Source: an uncultured Pseudomonadota bacterium (lineage in GTDB: Bacteria; Pseudomonadota; Alphaproteobacteria; RF32; CAG-239). From it: a stretch of 32,294 bases of DNA. Location: positions 1-32,294 of the forward strand of contig CASFJL010000016.1 in the NCBI GenBank assembly GCA_949295005.1, written 5' to 3'. The translations under genes were made by a program, and so were the position numbers. Every line of letters starts with the position of its first letter. The first letter of the stretch is position 1. Below the pieces are notes generated by a model. The model searched no databases. It was not told where the DNA came from and worked only from the letters and a program-made list of their open reading frames with translations. Below, piece by piece: positions 1-12,115 of this stretch.

Positions 1-1
1 C

Positions 2-124
2 ACTTTAGCGGATATGAATGAAGAATCAGCTAATATGCTTTCCTTGCAAACTCAGCAACAGTTGGCAATTAATTCTTTGTCTTTATCTTCTCAAGCCAGC
101 CAATCTATTTTAAGATTATTCTAA
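2..124 (+). CDS. Flagellin, C-terminal fragment (gene runs off the left edge)
   Basis: Forty codons and a TAA stop are in frame from base 2. The peptide includes ANMLSLQTQQQLAINSLSLS and ends in QSILRLF. This is the amphipathic C-terminal D0 helix of bacterial flagellin, which packs against the N-terminal helix in the core of the filament, and family members usually end in a similar LALQTRQQL...VLRLF pattern. The start and most of the protein lie outside the window, so copy number and full length cannot be judged. No clear terminator follows; a repeat element begins immediately after the stop. The call rests on a short but characteristic terminus. Confidence 0.8.
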   Translation, partial: TLADMNEESANMLSLQTQQQLAINSLSLSSQASQSILRLF

Positions 125-246
125 CAAACGCAGCGCGTTTGATCGCAAGCTGAGCCAGCTTGACCGCATCAGTTAGATTGCCACTCTGACAGTGCCTTAA
201 AGCCGCGATGCTCTCACCTTTCTTGGCGGAGCGGTTGTGCCTTAAA
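125..246. repeat. Interspersed repeat, copy 1
   Basis: This starts one base after the flagellin stop and is an imperfect direct copy of 391-489. Shared blocks are the CAAACG..AGC..CGTTTGATCGCA start and the TTTCTTGGCGGAGCGGTTGT end; the middle is more diverged. A 6-bp hairpin, AAACGC-AGC-GCGTTT, lies at 126-140. No credible gene overlaps it. Confidence 0.7.
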
Positions 247-261
247 AAATTTTCCTTCCTT

Positions 262-354
262 ATTGTCATGCTGAACACACCACTCCGACTGTCACCCTGA
301 ATTTATTTCAGGGTCTCTTTCTTTATGAGATGCTGAAACAAGTTCAGCATGACA
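262..354. repeat. Nested palindromic repeat between the two direct copies
   Basis: It holds two perfect hairpins with 8-bp arms and 5-nt loops: ACCCTGAA/TTCAGGGT (294-301 and 307-314) and ATGCTGAA/TTCAGCAT (330-337 and 343-350). The edges also pair: TGTCATGCTGAAC near 263-275 against GTTCAGCATGACA near 342-353. Palindromic 'CCTGAA...TTCAGG' units of this type are widespread interspersed repeats in alphaproteobacterial genomes. It is probably a non-autonomous repeat; an antisense reading frame across it is not a gene. Confidence 0.7.
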
Positions 355-390
355 TTATGGTTTTGGCTGCCGCCAGCCAAGCTGAAGCCA

Positions 391-489
391 CAAACGTAGC
401 ACGTTTGATCGCATCGGTTTGACTGCCTCTCTGGCGGTGCTGTAAAACCGCGTTGCTCTCTTCTTTCTTGGCGGAGCGGTTGTGCCTTT
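391..489. repeat. Interspersed repeat, copy 2
   Basis: Diverged direct copy of 125-246. Its hairpin at 392-406 is AAACGT-AGC-ACGTTT, so the closing pair has changed from C-G to T-A relative to copy 1 while pairing is kept. Together with the palindromic unit between them, the two copies account for most of the 450-base gap between the flagellin and ankyrin genes. Confidence 0.7.
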
Positions 490-521
490 ACCAATCTATT
501 TTGTGATTGTATAGTAAATGC

Positions 522-550
522 TTGACTTTTTTTGATGACGGCGTTATGTT
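522..550 (+). promoter_or_regulatory. Candidate sigma-70 promoter of the ankyrin gene
   Basis: TTGACT at 522-527 is followed after 17 nt by TATGTT at 545-550. Transcription would start near 557, only about 20 bases before the ATG at 578. No Shine-Dalgarno motif is visible in that short AT-only leader. Confidence 0.5.
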
Positions 551-577
551 TTTCTCGTTTTTTTATTTTTATATAAT

Positions 578-1102
578 ATGGAAAAGGTATTATTAGAACA
601 AATCTACAAGCATTTTATTGCTGCCATAAAAAATGGCGAATATGAGTTGGTGAAGTTTTTTGTGGAAAAATTTTCTGAGATTGATATTAATCTTCCTTCA
701 TTTTGCGGAAAAACACCGCTTCATTGGGCAGTATTTAAAAAGAAGACTAATATTGCACTTTTTTTGTTGGAACGGCCGGATATTAATTATAACGCATTAG
801 ATGAATTGGAGACAACACCATTGGCGTGGGCATGCTCATTAAATCAGATTGAGGTTGTTGTCGCATTGTTAAAAAAAGAAAATTTGGATTTTCATACAAA
901 AGATATTCATGGAAAAACGGCTTTGATGTACGCTGTTTCTCTTGGCAATCTTGAAATAGCAAATATGTTGCTTGATGTTTTTGATGATGGAGAATTATGC
1001 GCACAAGAAGATTATCAGCTTATTTTGAAATTGGCTCTTAATCGAAATTATTTGGATTTGGCTGAAAAAATAAAATCTCATATTCATCAATGTTTTTTTT
1101 GA
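578..1102 (+). CDS. Small ankyrin-repeat protein
   Basis: A 174-residue protein made almost entirely of ankyrin repeats, at about residues 12-40, 44-76, 79-110 and 112-140. Typical helix motifs are visible: GKTPLHWAV (44-52), TTPLAWACS and GKTALMYAV (112-120). Ankyrin repeats bind other proteins, and the partner here is unknown. There is no signal peptide or membrane segment, so a cytoplasmic location is likely. The start was chosen at the first ATG after a plausible promoter; no ribosome binding site is seen. It stands alone, with its own terminator, between flagellin/repeat sequence and rpoB. Ankyrin proteins are frequent in host-associated alphaproteobacteria, where some are effectors, but no secretion signal is visible. 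Family call secure, function unknown. Confidence 0.85.
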   Translation: MEKVLLEQIYKHFIAAIKNGEYELVKFFVEKFSEIDINLPSFCGKTPLHWAVFKKKTNIALFLLERPDINYNALDELETTPLAWACSLNQIEVVVALLKKENLDFHTKDIHGKTALMYAVSLGNLEIANMLLDVFDDGELCAQEDYQLILKLALNRNYLDLAEKIKSHIHQCFF

Positions 1103-1128
1103 AAGCTGTTTTTTAACAGCTTTTTTTT
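1102..1128 (+). terminator. Rho-independent terminator of the ankyrin gene
   Basis: A 9-bp stem AAAGCTGTT/AACAGCTTT (1102-1110 and 1115-1123) with a TTTT loop is followed by a run of T. It begins at the last base of the stop codon and separates this gene from the rpoB leader. Confidence 0.85.
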
Positions 1129-1130
1129 AT

Positions 1131-1469
1131 GCTTTTTTGACAAAAAATAATGTTTTTTTGATTCTTGCTTGTGCTTTTTGTAAAAAATCTGAAAACGAAT
1201 CTCACAGACTCTTTTGGAAAAATATTTGTGTATAAAAAATAAAAATATTGACTCTTTTTTGATAAAAATTCTTGCAATTTTAGACTCAAGGAGTATAAAT
1301 AGACGAATTTTAAATTTATTATTGTGCGAATCGCATTCAAGAGGATTTTTTATATCAAGGGTTTGAGGCGATTCACATACAAAAATCGATTTTTTACATA
1401 ACTTTCTGCGGTCGGGGTGCATTTGTTTGCCAGTATAGTCGCAGAATCTAACCTAAGGATTAAAGCACA
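1131..1469 (+). promoter_or_regulatory. Long GANTC-rich upstream region of rpoBC
   Basis: This gene-free stretch of about 340 bases holds eight GANTC sites, at 1160, 1197, 1207, 1250, 1283, 1328, 1370 and 1444 (first base of each). It also holds a TGATAAAAATT block (1260-1270) followed by TGCA and TTTTAG, matching a block in the rpsL leader. GAATCGC (1328-1334) and GCGATTC (1368-1374) form an inverted pair in the presumed 5' leader. The rpoB Shine-Dalgarno AAGGA is at 1455-1459. A lysine-rich antisense frame here is rejected as a gene. Confidence 0.6.
1272..1299 (+). promoter_or_regulatory. Candidate rpoBC promoter
   Basis: TTGCAA (1272-1277), a 16-nt spacer, then TATAAA (1294-1299). One GANTC site (1283-1287) lies inside the spacer. 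This implies a leader of roughly 160 nt before rpoB. It is the best sigma-70-like match in the region, but start-site mapping would be needed to fix it. Confidence 0.45.
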
Positions 1470-4400
1470 ATGTTGAAATCTTATACGAGCAAGAAACGTG
1501 TAAGAAGAAGTTTCGGCAGAATTGATGCTGTTGCAGAAATGCCGAGCTTAATCGAAATTCAAAAAGGTTCTTATGACAGCTTTATCCAAGCCCCAGGCGC
1601 TGAGCCTTGCGAATTTGGTTTGGAAGAAGTTTTTAAGTCTATTTTCCCTATTAAAGATTTTTCCGGTAACGGCGAATTGGAGTTTGTTAAATATGAACTC
1701 GAAGAGCCTAAATATGACGTTGATGAATGTATTAAACGTGATATGACTTATGCTGCTCCCGTTAAAGCAACCTTGCGTTTGGTTGTTTGGGATACCGATG
1801 AAGCCACCGGTGCAAAATCTATTCACGATATTAAAGAACAAGATGTTTATATGGGCGATATTCCGTTGATGACCGATAAAGGTACTTTCATTTTCAACGG
1901 AACGGAACGTGTTGTCGTTTCTCAAATGCACAGATCTCCGGGCGTGTTCTTTGACCATGATAAAGGCAAAACCATTTATTCTGGTAAATATTTGTTCTCT
2001 GCCCGTGTTATTCCTTATCGTGGTTCTTGGCTTGATTTTGAGTTCGATGCCAAAGATTTAGTTTATGCACGTATTGACCGTCGCCGTAAATTGCCGGTTT
2101 CTTCTATTTTGTATTCTTTATACTCTAAAGAAACAGAAGAAAAAATTGCAAAACTTGCTAAAGAAGGCAAAGAAATCGACCGTAATGAAATTAAAGGTAT
2201 GGATAAAGAAGAAATTTTGAACTACTTCTACGATGTTCAAACCTTTATTGCTGATAAAAAAACTTGGAAGATTAAATTTGATGCCGAAAAAATGAAAGGC
2301 ATGAAATTTGATTTTGATTTGGTTGACGCAAAAACTGATGAAACCGTTTTGGAAAAAGGTAAAAAACTTTCTCCACGTATGGCTCAAAAATTGGCTGATG
2401 CCGGTTTGGAATTTTGCAAAGTAGGCTTGAGCCAAATTCTTGGTAAATTCTTGGCCAAAAATATTGTTGATGCAAAAACAGGTGAAGTTTTGGCTGAAGC
2501 CGGTGATGAATTGACCGAAGAGTTGATGGATAAATTGGCTGCCGCAAAAATTAAAAAAATAGACACTTTGTTTATTGATGGTGAAAATGTTGGCCCTTAT
2601 ATCCGCAACACTTTGGCTGCTGATAAAAATACCTGCCGTGAAGAAGCCCTCTTGGATATTTATCGTGTTATGCGCCCAGGTGAACCACCTACGTATGATA
2701 CGGCTGACCAACTCTTTAACGGTTTGTTCTTTGATAATGAGCGTTATGATTTATCTGCCGTTGGTCGTGTTAAGATGAATGCCGCTTTGGATATTTCTTT
2801 TGAAGAAGCTCCGGATACATGCCATGTTTTGCGTAAAGATGATATTTTGCGCATTGTAAAACACTTGGTTGAGCTCCGTGACGGTAAAGGCGAAGTTGAC
2901 GATATTGACCACTTGGGCAACCGTCGTGTTCGTTCCGTTGGTGAATTGATGGAAAACCAATATCGTATGGGCTTGCTCAGAATGGAAAGAGCTATTCGTG
3001 AAAGAATGTCTTCTGAAGTTTTGAACAATGTTAAGCCGCAAGATTTGGTTAACGCAAAACCAATTGCTTCTGTTATCAGAGAGTTCTTCGGTTCTTCTCA
3101 ATTGTCTCAATTTATGGATCAAAACAACCCGTTGTCTGAAATTACACACAAACGTCGTTTGTCTGCATTAGGACCCGGTGGTTTGAGTCGTGACCGCGCT
3201 GGATTTGAAGTCCGCGACGTGCACCCGACACACTATGGTCGTATCTGCCCGATTGAGACTCCTGAAGGTCCAAACATTGGTTTGATTAACTCACTTTCTA
3301 CATATGCTCGTATTAACAAATATGGCTTTATTGAATGTCCGTACCGCAAAGTTGTTGACGGTGTGGTTACTAATGAGGTTGTTTATTTGTCTGCCGTTGA
3401 AGAAGGTAAGTTCAAAATTGCAGAAGCTAACGCAAAAGTTAAAGCTGACGGACATTTTGAAAATGATTTGATTGCTTGCCGTAAAGCAGGTGAATTTGAA
3501 TTTGCAAAACCAGAAGAAATCAGCTTCATTGACGTTTCTCCAAAACAATTGGTATCAGTTGCTACAGCTTTGATTCCGTTCTTGGAAAATGATGACGCTA
3601 ACCGTGCATTGATGGGTGCAAACATGCAACGCCAAGCCGTTCCTTTGTTGCGCTCTGAAGCTCCGTTGGTCGGTACAGGTGTTGAAGGTGTTGTTGCTAA
3701 AGATTCCGGTGCTACCGTTGTGGCTAAACGTGACGGTGTTGTTTCTCAGGTTGATGCTACCCGTATCGTTGTTACTTCCGAAGGTGAAAACGTAACCGAT
3801 GCCGGTGTTGATATTTATAAATTGCAAAAATTCCGTCGTTCAAATCAAAATACCTGCATTAACCAAGTACCTTTGGTTAAGGTTGGTGACAAGGTTAAAG
3901 CCGGTGATATTATGGCTGATGGTCCTTGTACCGAAATGGGTGAATTGGCTTTGGGTAAAAACGTACTTGTTGCCTTTATGCCTTGGAACGGTTTGAACTA
4001 CGAGGATGCTATTTTGCTTTCTGAACGTATTTCTCGTGACGATGTCTTCACTTCTCTTCATATTGAAGAATTTGAAGTTATGGCTCGAGATACCAAACTC
4101 GGACAAGAAGAAATCACTCGTGATATTCCAAATGTTGGTGAAGAAGCTTTGCGCAACTTGGATGAAGCCGGTATTGTTTATATCGGGGCTGAAGTTAAAG
4201 CCGGTGATATCTTGGTTGGTAAGGTTACTCCAAAAGGTGAATCTCCGGTTACTCCAGAAGAAAAATTGTTGCGTGCTATCTTTGGTGAAAAAGCCAGTGA
4301 TGTTCGTGATACTTCTTTGCGTGTTCAACCAGGTATTGAAGGTATTGTTGTTGACGTTCACGTATTTTCTCGTCGTGGCGTTGAAAAAGACGAACGTGCC

Positions 4401-5642
4401 TTGTCTATTGAACAAGAAGAAATTTCTTCTTTGGCTAAAGACCGTGACGATGAAATCAATATCATTAAAGCAAGTTTTGAACATCGTTTGAAATCTATGC
4501 TCCTTGGACAACAAGTGGTTGATGCTCCAAAGGGAATTGCTAAAAACACAACTTTGAATGAAGCTGATTTGGATGCTGTTCCGTCTTCTCAGTGGCGCAA
4601 AATCGTTGTTGCTAATGAAGACGTTATGTCTAAATTGGAAGAGCTTTCAAATGCATATGATGAACGTGTTGAAAAAATTCAAAAACACTTTGAAAACAAA
4701 GTTGAAAAAGTTCAACGCGGTGATGATTTGTTGCCTGGCGTATTGAAGATGGTTAAAGTCTTTATTGCTACCAAACGTAAGATTCAAACCGGTGATAAAA
4801 TTGCCGGACGTCACGGTAACAAAGGTACAATTTCTCGTGTATTGCCTTTGCAAGATATGCCTTACATGGAAGATGGTACTCCGGTTGATATCGTTTTGAA
4901 CCCCTTGGGCGTGCCTTCACGTATGAACGTGGGACAAATTTTGGAAACTCACTTGGGTTGGGCTGCCAAGGAACTTGGTAAACAATTAAACGATATGATG
5001 GATCAATACAAACGTGGCGAAAAGACTATTGAAGACCTCAATAATGAGTTGAAAGCCGTTTATGGTGAGAAGCAATATAATGAAGATATTACTTCTTTGA
5101 ATGAGCATGAATTGGAAGAAATGGTTCATAACCTCAAGAAAGGTGTGCCAATGGCTACTCCTGTATTTGACGGTGCTTCAAACGATGATATCAACTCTAT
5201 GTTGTCTTTAGCCGGTTTGCCGACTTCTGGTCAAATTGACTTGTATGATGGTCGTACAGGTGAAAAATTTGACCGTAAGGTTACCGTTGGTATTATCTAC
5301 ATGCTTAAACTTCACCACATTGTTGATGAAAAGATGCACGCTCGTTCTGTTGGTCCGTACTCTTTGGTTACTCAACAACCTTTGGGCGGTAAGGCTCAAT
5401 TCGGTGGTCAACGCTTCGGTGAAATGGAAGTTTGGGCTCTTCAAGCTTATGGTGCTGCTTACACCTTGCAAGAAATGCTCACCGTTAAATCCGATGATGT
5501 TAACGGAAGAACTAAAGTTTACGAAGCTATCGTTCGTGGTGATGATGGATTTGAAGCCGGTGTTCCGGAATCCTTTAACGTGTTGGTTAAAGAAATCAAA
5601 TCTTTGTGCTTGAACGTAGAAATGTTGAACGAAGAAGTTTAA
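1470..5642 (+). CDS. rpoB: DNA-directed RNA polymerase subunit beta
   Basis: RpoB forms one jaw of the RNA polymerase core and contributes to the catalytic centre and the rifampicin pocket. At 1390 residues it is slightly longer than the E. coli protein, as is usual in alphaproteobacteria. The rifampicin region is conserved: [10 protein letters not shown] starts at residue 539, and the key residues D550, H560 and S565 (E. coli D516, H526, S531) are the susceptible forms. The [20 protein letters not shown] and [12 protein letters not shown] blocks follow. Near the C-terminus are [11 protein letters not shown] and the [19 protein letters not shown] block, which contacts beta'. The ATG follows AAGGA by 10 nt, and the N-terminus matches the family. 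rpoC follows after 20 nt. rplJ and rplL, its usual upstream partners, are absent. Confidence 0.99.
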   Translation: MLKSYTSKKRVRRSFGRIDAVAEMPSLIEIQKGSYDSFIQAPGAEPCEFGLEEVFKSIFPIKDFSGNGELEFVKYELEEPKYDVDECIKRDMTYAAPVKATLRLVVWDTDEATGAKSIHDIKEQDVYMGDIPLMTDKGTFIFNGTERVVVSQMHRSPGVFFDHDKGKTIYSGKYLFSARVIPYRGSWLDFEFDAKDLVYARIDRRRKLPVSSILYSLYSKETEEKIAKLAKEGKEIDRNEIKGMDKEEILNYFYDVQTFIADKKTWKIKFDAEKMKGMKFDFDLVDAKTDETVLEKGKKLSPRMAQKLADAGLEFCKVGLSQILGKFLAKNIVDAKTGEVLAEAGDELTEELMDKLAAAKIKKIDTLFIDGENVGPYIRNTLAADKNTCREEALLDIYRVMRPGEPPTYDTADQLFNGLFFDNERYDLSAVGRVKMNAALDISFEEAPDTCHVLRKDDILRIVKHLVELRDGKGEVDDIDHLGNRRVRSVGELMENQYRMGLLRMERAIRERMSSEVLNNVKPQDLVNAKPIASVIREFFGSSQLSQFMDQNNPLSEITHKRRLSALGPGGLSRDRAGFEVRDVHPTHYGRICPIETPEGPNIGLINSLSTYARINKYGFIECPYRKVVDGVVTNEVVYLSAVEEGKFKIAEANAKVKADGHFENDLIACRKAGEFEFAKPEEISFIDVSPKQLVSVATALIPFLENDDANRALMGANMQRQAVPLLRSEAPLVGTGVEGVVAKDSGATVVAKRDGVVSQVDATRIVVTSEGENVTDAGVDIYKLQKFRRSNQNTCINQVPLVKVGDKVKAGDIMADGPCTEMGELALGKNVLVAFMPWNGLNYEDAILLSERISRDDVFTSLHIEEFEVMARDTKLGQEEITRDIPNVGEEALRNLDEAGIVYIGAEVKAGDILVGKVTPKGESPVTPEEKLLRAIFGEKASDVRDTSLRVQPGIEGIVVDVHVFSRRGVEKDERALSIEQEEISSLAKDRDDEINIIKASFEHRLKSMLLGQQVVDAPKGIAKNTTLNEADLDAVPSSQWRKIVVANEDVMSKLEELSNAYDERVEKIQKHFENKVEKVQRGDDLLPGVLKMVKVFIATKRKIQTGDKIAGRHGNKGTISRVLPLQDMPYMEDGTPVDIVLNPLGVPSRMNVGQILETHLGWAAKELGKQLNDMMDQYKRGEKTIEDLNNELKAVYGEKQYNEDITSLNEHELEEMVHNLKKGVPMATPVFDGASNDDINSMLSLAGLPTSGQIDLYDGRTGEKFDRKVTVGIIYMLKLHHIVDEKMHARSVGPYSLVTQQPLGGKAQFGGQRFGEMEVWALQAYGAAYTLQEMLTVKSDDVNGRTKVYEAIVRGDDGFEAGVPESFNVLVKEIKSLCLNVEMLNEEV

Positions 5643-5662
5643 GGTAAAGGAGTTTTATATAA

Positions 5663-9832
<4,170 letters not shown>

Positions 9833-9851
9833 GCTTTAAGCCTAATAAAAT

Positions 9852-9888
9852 AAAAAAACCTCAAGGTAAATACCTTGGGGTTTTTTTT
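9852..9888 (+). terminator. Rho-independent terminator of rpoBC
   Basis: CCTCAAGGTA (9859-9868) pairs with TACCTTGGGG (9871-9880) with one G-T pair. It is flanked by an A run upstream and eight T downstream. Confidence 0.9.
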
Positions 9889-9983
9889 GTTTTGCAAATA
9901 GTGAGGATAAATTTTTCTTTTTTACTTGAAACAACTTGAATCAGAATTATCTTATATAAGAACAACAATATTTTGGAGGAATT

Positions 9984-10508
9984 ATGAAAAAATTTTTATT
10001 ATATACATCGGCAGTGTGCTTGTTTCCTACAATGCTTGCTGCTCAAAATGTGATGAATAATGTTACGATTCAAGATGATATGCCTAACAATTCTGAGCCA
10101 ACTATTATTTATGGTGCAGCTGAAAATGCCAGCGGAGGAATGAATGTTGATGTGGTTGAACAAGCAGCTGATGCTCAAAATCCTTTAGGGAATCCGATTG
10201 TGGCACCTGAAAGTTCTCAAAATCAGCCAGATTCTGTGAATGTAACCGCACAAACACCTCAAAACCAAGCGGAGGGAACAACCTCGGCAAGTCAGGCTTT
10301 GGACACTCCTCAAATTAAACCAATTGAACAAGAAAGCGAGCAAGGAATTTTGCAACCGGGAGAATTGGCTTTGCCGCAACCAAGTACTAAAATTGAAAAT
10401 GAACTTTATCAATCCGGCAATGATATTATTGATGTTCAGGCTTATCCGATTGATGATGTTTCTACTGTAACAGAACCAAATTTGCAGCCGACTATTGTGG
10501 CTCAATAA
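9984..10508 (+). CDS. Putative secreted Gln/Asn/Pro-rich protein of unknown function
   Basis: A 174-residue protein with a Sec signal peptide: MKKF at the start, a hydrophobic core to about residue 18, and probable cleavage after LAA near residue 20. No lipobox cysteine sits at the cleavage site, so it is more likely periplasmic or secreted than a lipoprotein. The mature part is low in complexity, rich in N, Q, P, E and T, and has no recognisable domain or transmembrane segment, so it may be disordered. The start is supported by GGAGGA (9975-9980). It is a single-gene unit between the rpoBC terminator and a hairpin shared with convergent trmB. I do not recognise the family. Its place next to rpoBC is probably positional rather than functional. 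Confidence 0.7.
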   Translation: MKKFLLYTSAVCLFPTMLAAQNVMNNVTIQDDMPNNSEPTIIYGAAENASGGMNVDVVEQAADAQNPLGNPIVAPESSQNQPDSVNVTAQTPQNQAEGTTSASQALDTPQIKPIEQESEQGILQPGELALPQPSTKIENELYQSGNDIIDVQAYPIDDVSTVTEPNLQPTIVAQ

Positions 10509-10520
10509 AATATATATACA

Positions 10521-10553
10521 AAAAAATATCACCGAATTTCGGTGATATTTTTT
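10521..10553. terminator. Bidirectional terminator between the secreted-protein gene and trmB
   Basis: A near-perfect palindrome built on TATCACCGA/TCGGTGATA, with A runs on the left and T runs on the right, so it gives a T tract on either strand. It lies between the convergent stops at 10508 and 10556. Confidence 0.9.
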
Positions 10554-10555
10554 TG

Positions 10556-11362
10556 TTATTTCTTTGCAAAATCAAGAAAAACGGGGCGTCTTCCTTCTCT
10601 AATGGCTTTGAGTTGGTATTTGGTTTGAACCCAGTCTGCCGGTTCTTTTTTCCAATCATTTCCGCATTTGGCCGTCCATTCAAAGTTGCCGTTTTCTTTG
10701 ACTTGTCTTAAAGCCCAACCTTTATAAATTTTATGGTCGGTTGCAATGCGTAAAATGCCGCCTTTTTTCATAATGCGCGCGATTTCTTTTAAGTTGTCAG
10801 GGTTGACAAAGCGACGATGTGCATGGCGTTTTTTGGGCCACGGGTCAGGGAATAAAATATAAACCTTGTCTAAGAAATTGTCCGGTATTTGTTTAAACAG
10901 CAGGCGGATATCATCATCAAAAACTCTGATGTTATCAACTCTGTTGTCAATGAGCTTAATATCTTGAGGAATGTTACTGCCTTCTTTGATGCCGGTGATT
11001 AATGTTAAGAGATTGGCAACACCGTTTTGAAAAACTTCTGCTCCAATATAACCGGTGTTGGGATTTTTTAAGGCTTGTCCGGCTAAATGCTGCCCATCTC
11101 CAAAACCTATTTCTAAGGCAACTTCTTTTACCGGAAGATCAAATAATTTTTCTTTATCAAAAACACTATCAGCAGTGATTTTGATTTTTGGTAAAAAAGC
11201 TTCAAGCAAGGTTGTTTTGGCTTTGCGGATGGTGCGTCCTTTTCGACGACCGTAAAATTTGGGTTTGTCAAAGCCATTATATGGAGTGAACGAACTATTG
11301 CGCGTTTCAATTTCAATATTTATGTTTCCTTGTTTTAAGACTGTTTTATTATTTTCGGACAT
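10556..11362 (-). CDS. trmB: tRNA (guanine-N7-)-methyltransferase
   Basis: TrmB methylates N7 of guanosine 46 in the tRNA variable loop using S-adenosylmethionine. The SAM-binding motif EIGFGDG is at residues 84-90 and the family signature FPDPWPKKRH at 171-180, followed by RRFVNP. Length is 268 residues, longer than the common 230-240 because of an N-terminal extension of about 50 basic residues (FYGRRKGRTIRKAK), which occurs in alphaproteobacterial members. The upstream Shine-Dalgarno is weak (AGAGAAAG). A terminator for the XRE gene lies just upstream, so trmB probably has its own promoter in the short 11363-11405 gap. metK, its common neighbour, is absent. Confidence 0.95.
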   Translation of the reverse strand: MSENNKTVLKQGNINIEIETRNSSFTPYNGFDKPKFYGRRKGRTIRKAKTTLLEAFLPKIKITADSVFDKEKLFDLPVKEVALEIGFGDGQHLAGQALKNPNTGYIGAEVFQNGVANLLTLITGIKEGSNIPQDIKLIDNRVDNIRVFDDDIRLLFKQIPDNFLDKVYILFPDPWPKKRHAHRRFVNPDNLKEIARIMKKGGILRIATDHKIYKGWALRQVKENGNFEWTAKCGNDWKKEPADWVQTKYQLKAIREGRRPVFLDFAKK

Positions 11363-11379
11363 GGTCTTTCTCTTTATTT

Positions 11380-11403
11380 TATGATAATGTTGGCAGTATC
11401 ATA
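11380..11403. other. Inverted repeat upstream of trmB
   Basis: TATGATA (11380-11386) and TATCATA (11397-11403) are perfect 7-bp arms around a 10-nt spacer. It sits in the only place a trmB promoter could lie, so it could be an operator or a chance AT-rich palindrome. Confidence 0.35.
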
Positions 11404-11405
11404 AT

Positions 11406-11435
11406 AAAAAAAGCTGGTAAAAACCAGCCTTTTTT
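11406..11435 (-). terminator. Terminator of the XRE regulator gene
   Basis: GCTGGT (11413-11418) and ACCAGC (11423-11428) form a stem with a 4-nt loop. Read on the minus strand it ends in seven T. It is also flanked by T on the plus strand. It lies 22 nt past the XRE stop. Confidence 0.8.
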
Positions 11436-11457
11436 ATGAGATTCTTAATATTATTTT

Positions 11458-11964
11458 TTATTTTTCTTCTTCTGAATCATCGTCATTGTAATAAGATGTC
11501 TTTGACATTGCTATTATTAAATCAAACATATGTTTGGCAGCTTTTCTGTTAGGAATCTTATAATAAGCTTTTACCAACTCAATTGTCTCCTGACGGTGCA
11601 TTGGGTCTAAATCTACATTATCTTCCTCTTCAGCCAACTCCATAGGACGATTATCCGGCATGCTGAACATACGCGGACTTTGGTTAGCAACCTCTTTGTC
11701 CATATCTTCATAAAAGAAACCGATTGGAACTTCTAATACTTTACCAATATCCCAAAGGCGACTTGCTCCAACACGATTCATGCCGCGTTCATATTTTTGG
11801 ACTTGTTGAAATGTTAATCCCAACATTGAAGCTAATTTTTCTTGACTCAAGCCAAGCAAGGTACGACGCAAACGAATGCGATTTCCTACATGGACATCAA
11901 TCGGGTTTGGTTCTCCTTGTGGTGTGCGTCCTCGACTTGATCTTTTTACTAATTCTGCAGTCAT
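11458..11964 (-). CDS. XRE-family helix-turn-helix transcriptional regulator
   Basis: A 168-residue DNA-binding protein. The N-terminal motif NPIDVHVGNRIRLRRTLLG leads into a Cro/CI-type helix-turn-helix (SQEKLASMLGLTFQQVQKYE, then RGMNRVGASRLWDI), and the C-terminal third is acidic with a predicted helical segment. This architecture is a conserved alphaproteobacterial regulator commonly found in the lnt-metK-trmB neighbourhood, which fits here, rather than a toxin-antitoxin antitoxin. The start has AAGGAT a suitable distance upstream. The leader contains TATACTATACAATATA-like sequence that may hold the -10 box or an autoregulatory operator. It sits about 150 nt downstream of lnt on the same strand. 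Target genes are unknown. Confidence 0.88.
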   Translation of the reverse strand: MTAELVKRSSRGRTPQGEPNPIDVHVGNRIRLRRTLLGLSQEKLASMLGLTFQQVQKYERGMNRVGASRLWDIGKVLEVPIGFFYEDMDKEVANQSPRMFSMPDNRPMELAEEEDNVDLDPMHRQETIELVKAYYKIPNRKAAKHMFDLIIAMSKTSYYNDDDSEEEK

Positions 11965-12115
11965 GTGTTTTTATCCTTTTTTATATTGTATAGTATATAA
12001 ATAAAATTTTTAGGCTATTACGTCAACACATATTTTATATAATATGTTATATTGTTAATTTATATTTTTGCTAATATTTATACTTATCCTAAGAAATTCA
12101 ACTTATTAGAGAATT

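Noticed and set aside
303..494. 63-residue antisense frame across the repeat region
   Set aside because: It lies entirely within the palindromic and direct repeat units, lacks a ribosome binding site, and its peptide is the usual by-product of reading through such repeats.
1087..1422. 111-residue lysine-rich antisense frame upstream of rpoB
   Set aside because: It crosses a terminator hairpin and the rpoB promoter region, has extreme K/F/I composition typical of AT-rich non-coding DNA and no family resemblance.
3081..3180. Rifampicin- or streptomycin-resistance alleles in rpoB and rpsL
   Set aside because: RpoB D550, H560 and S565 and S12 K43 and K88 are the ordinary susceptible residues.
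11458..11964. XRE gene as a toxin-antitoxin antitoxin or phage repressor
   Set aside because: No toxin-sized partner is adjacent, and the N-terminal motif and location near lnt and trmB fit the conserved alphaproteobacterial regulator.
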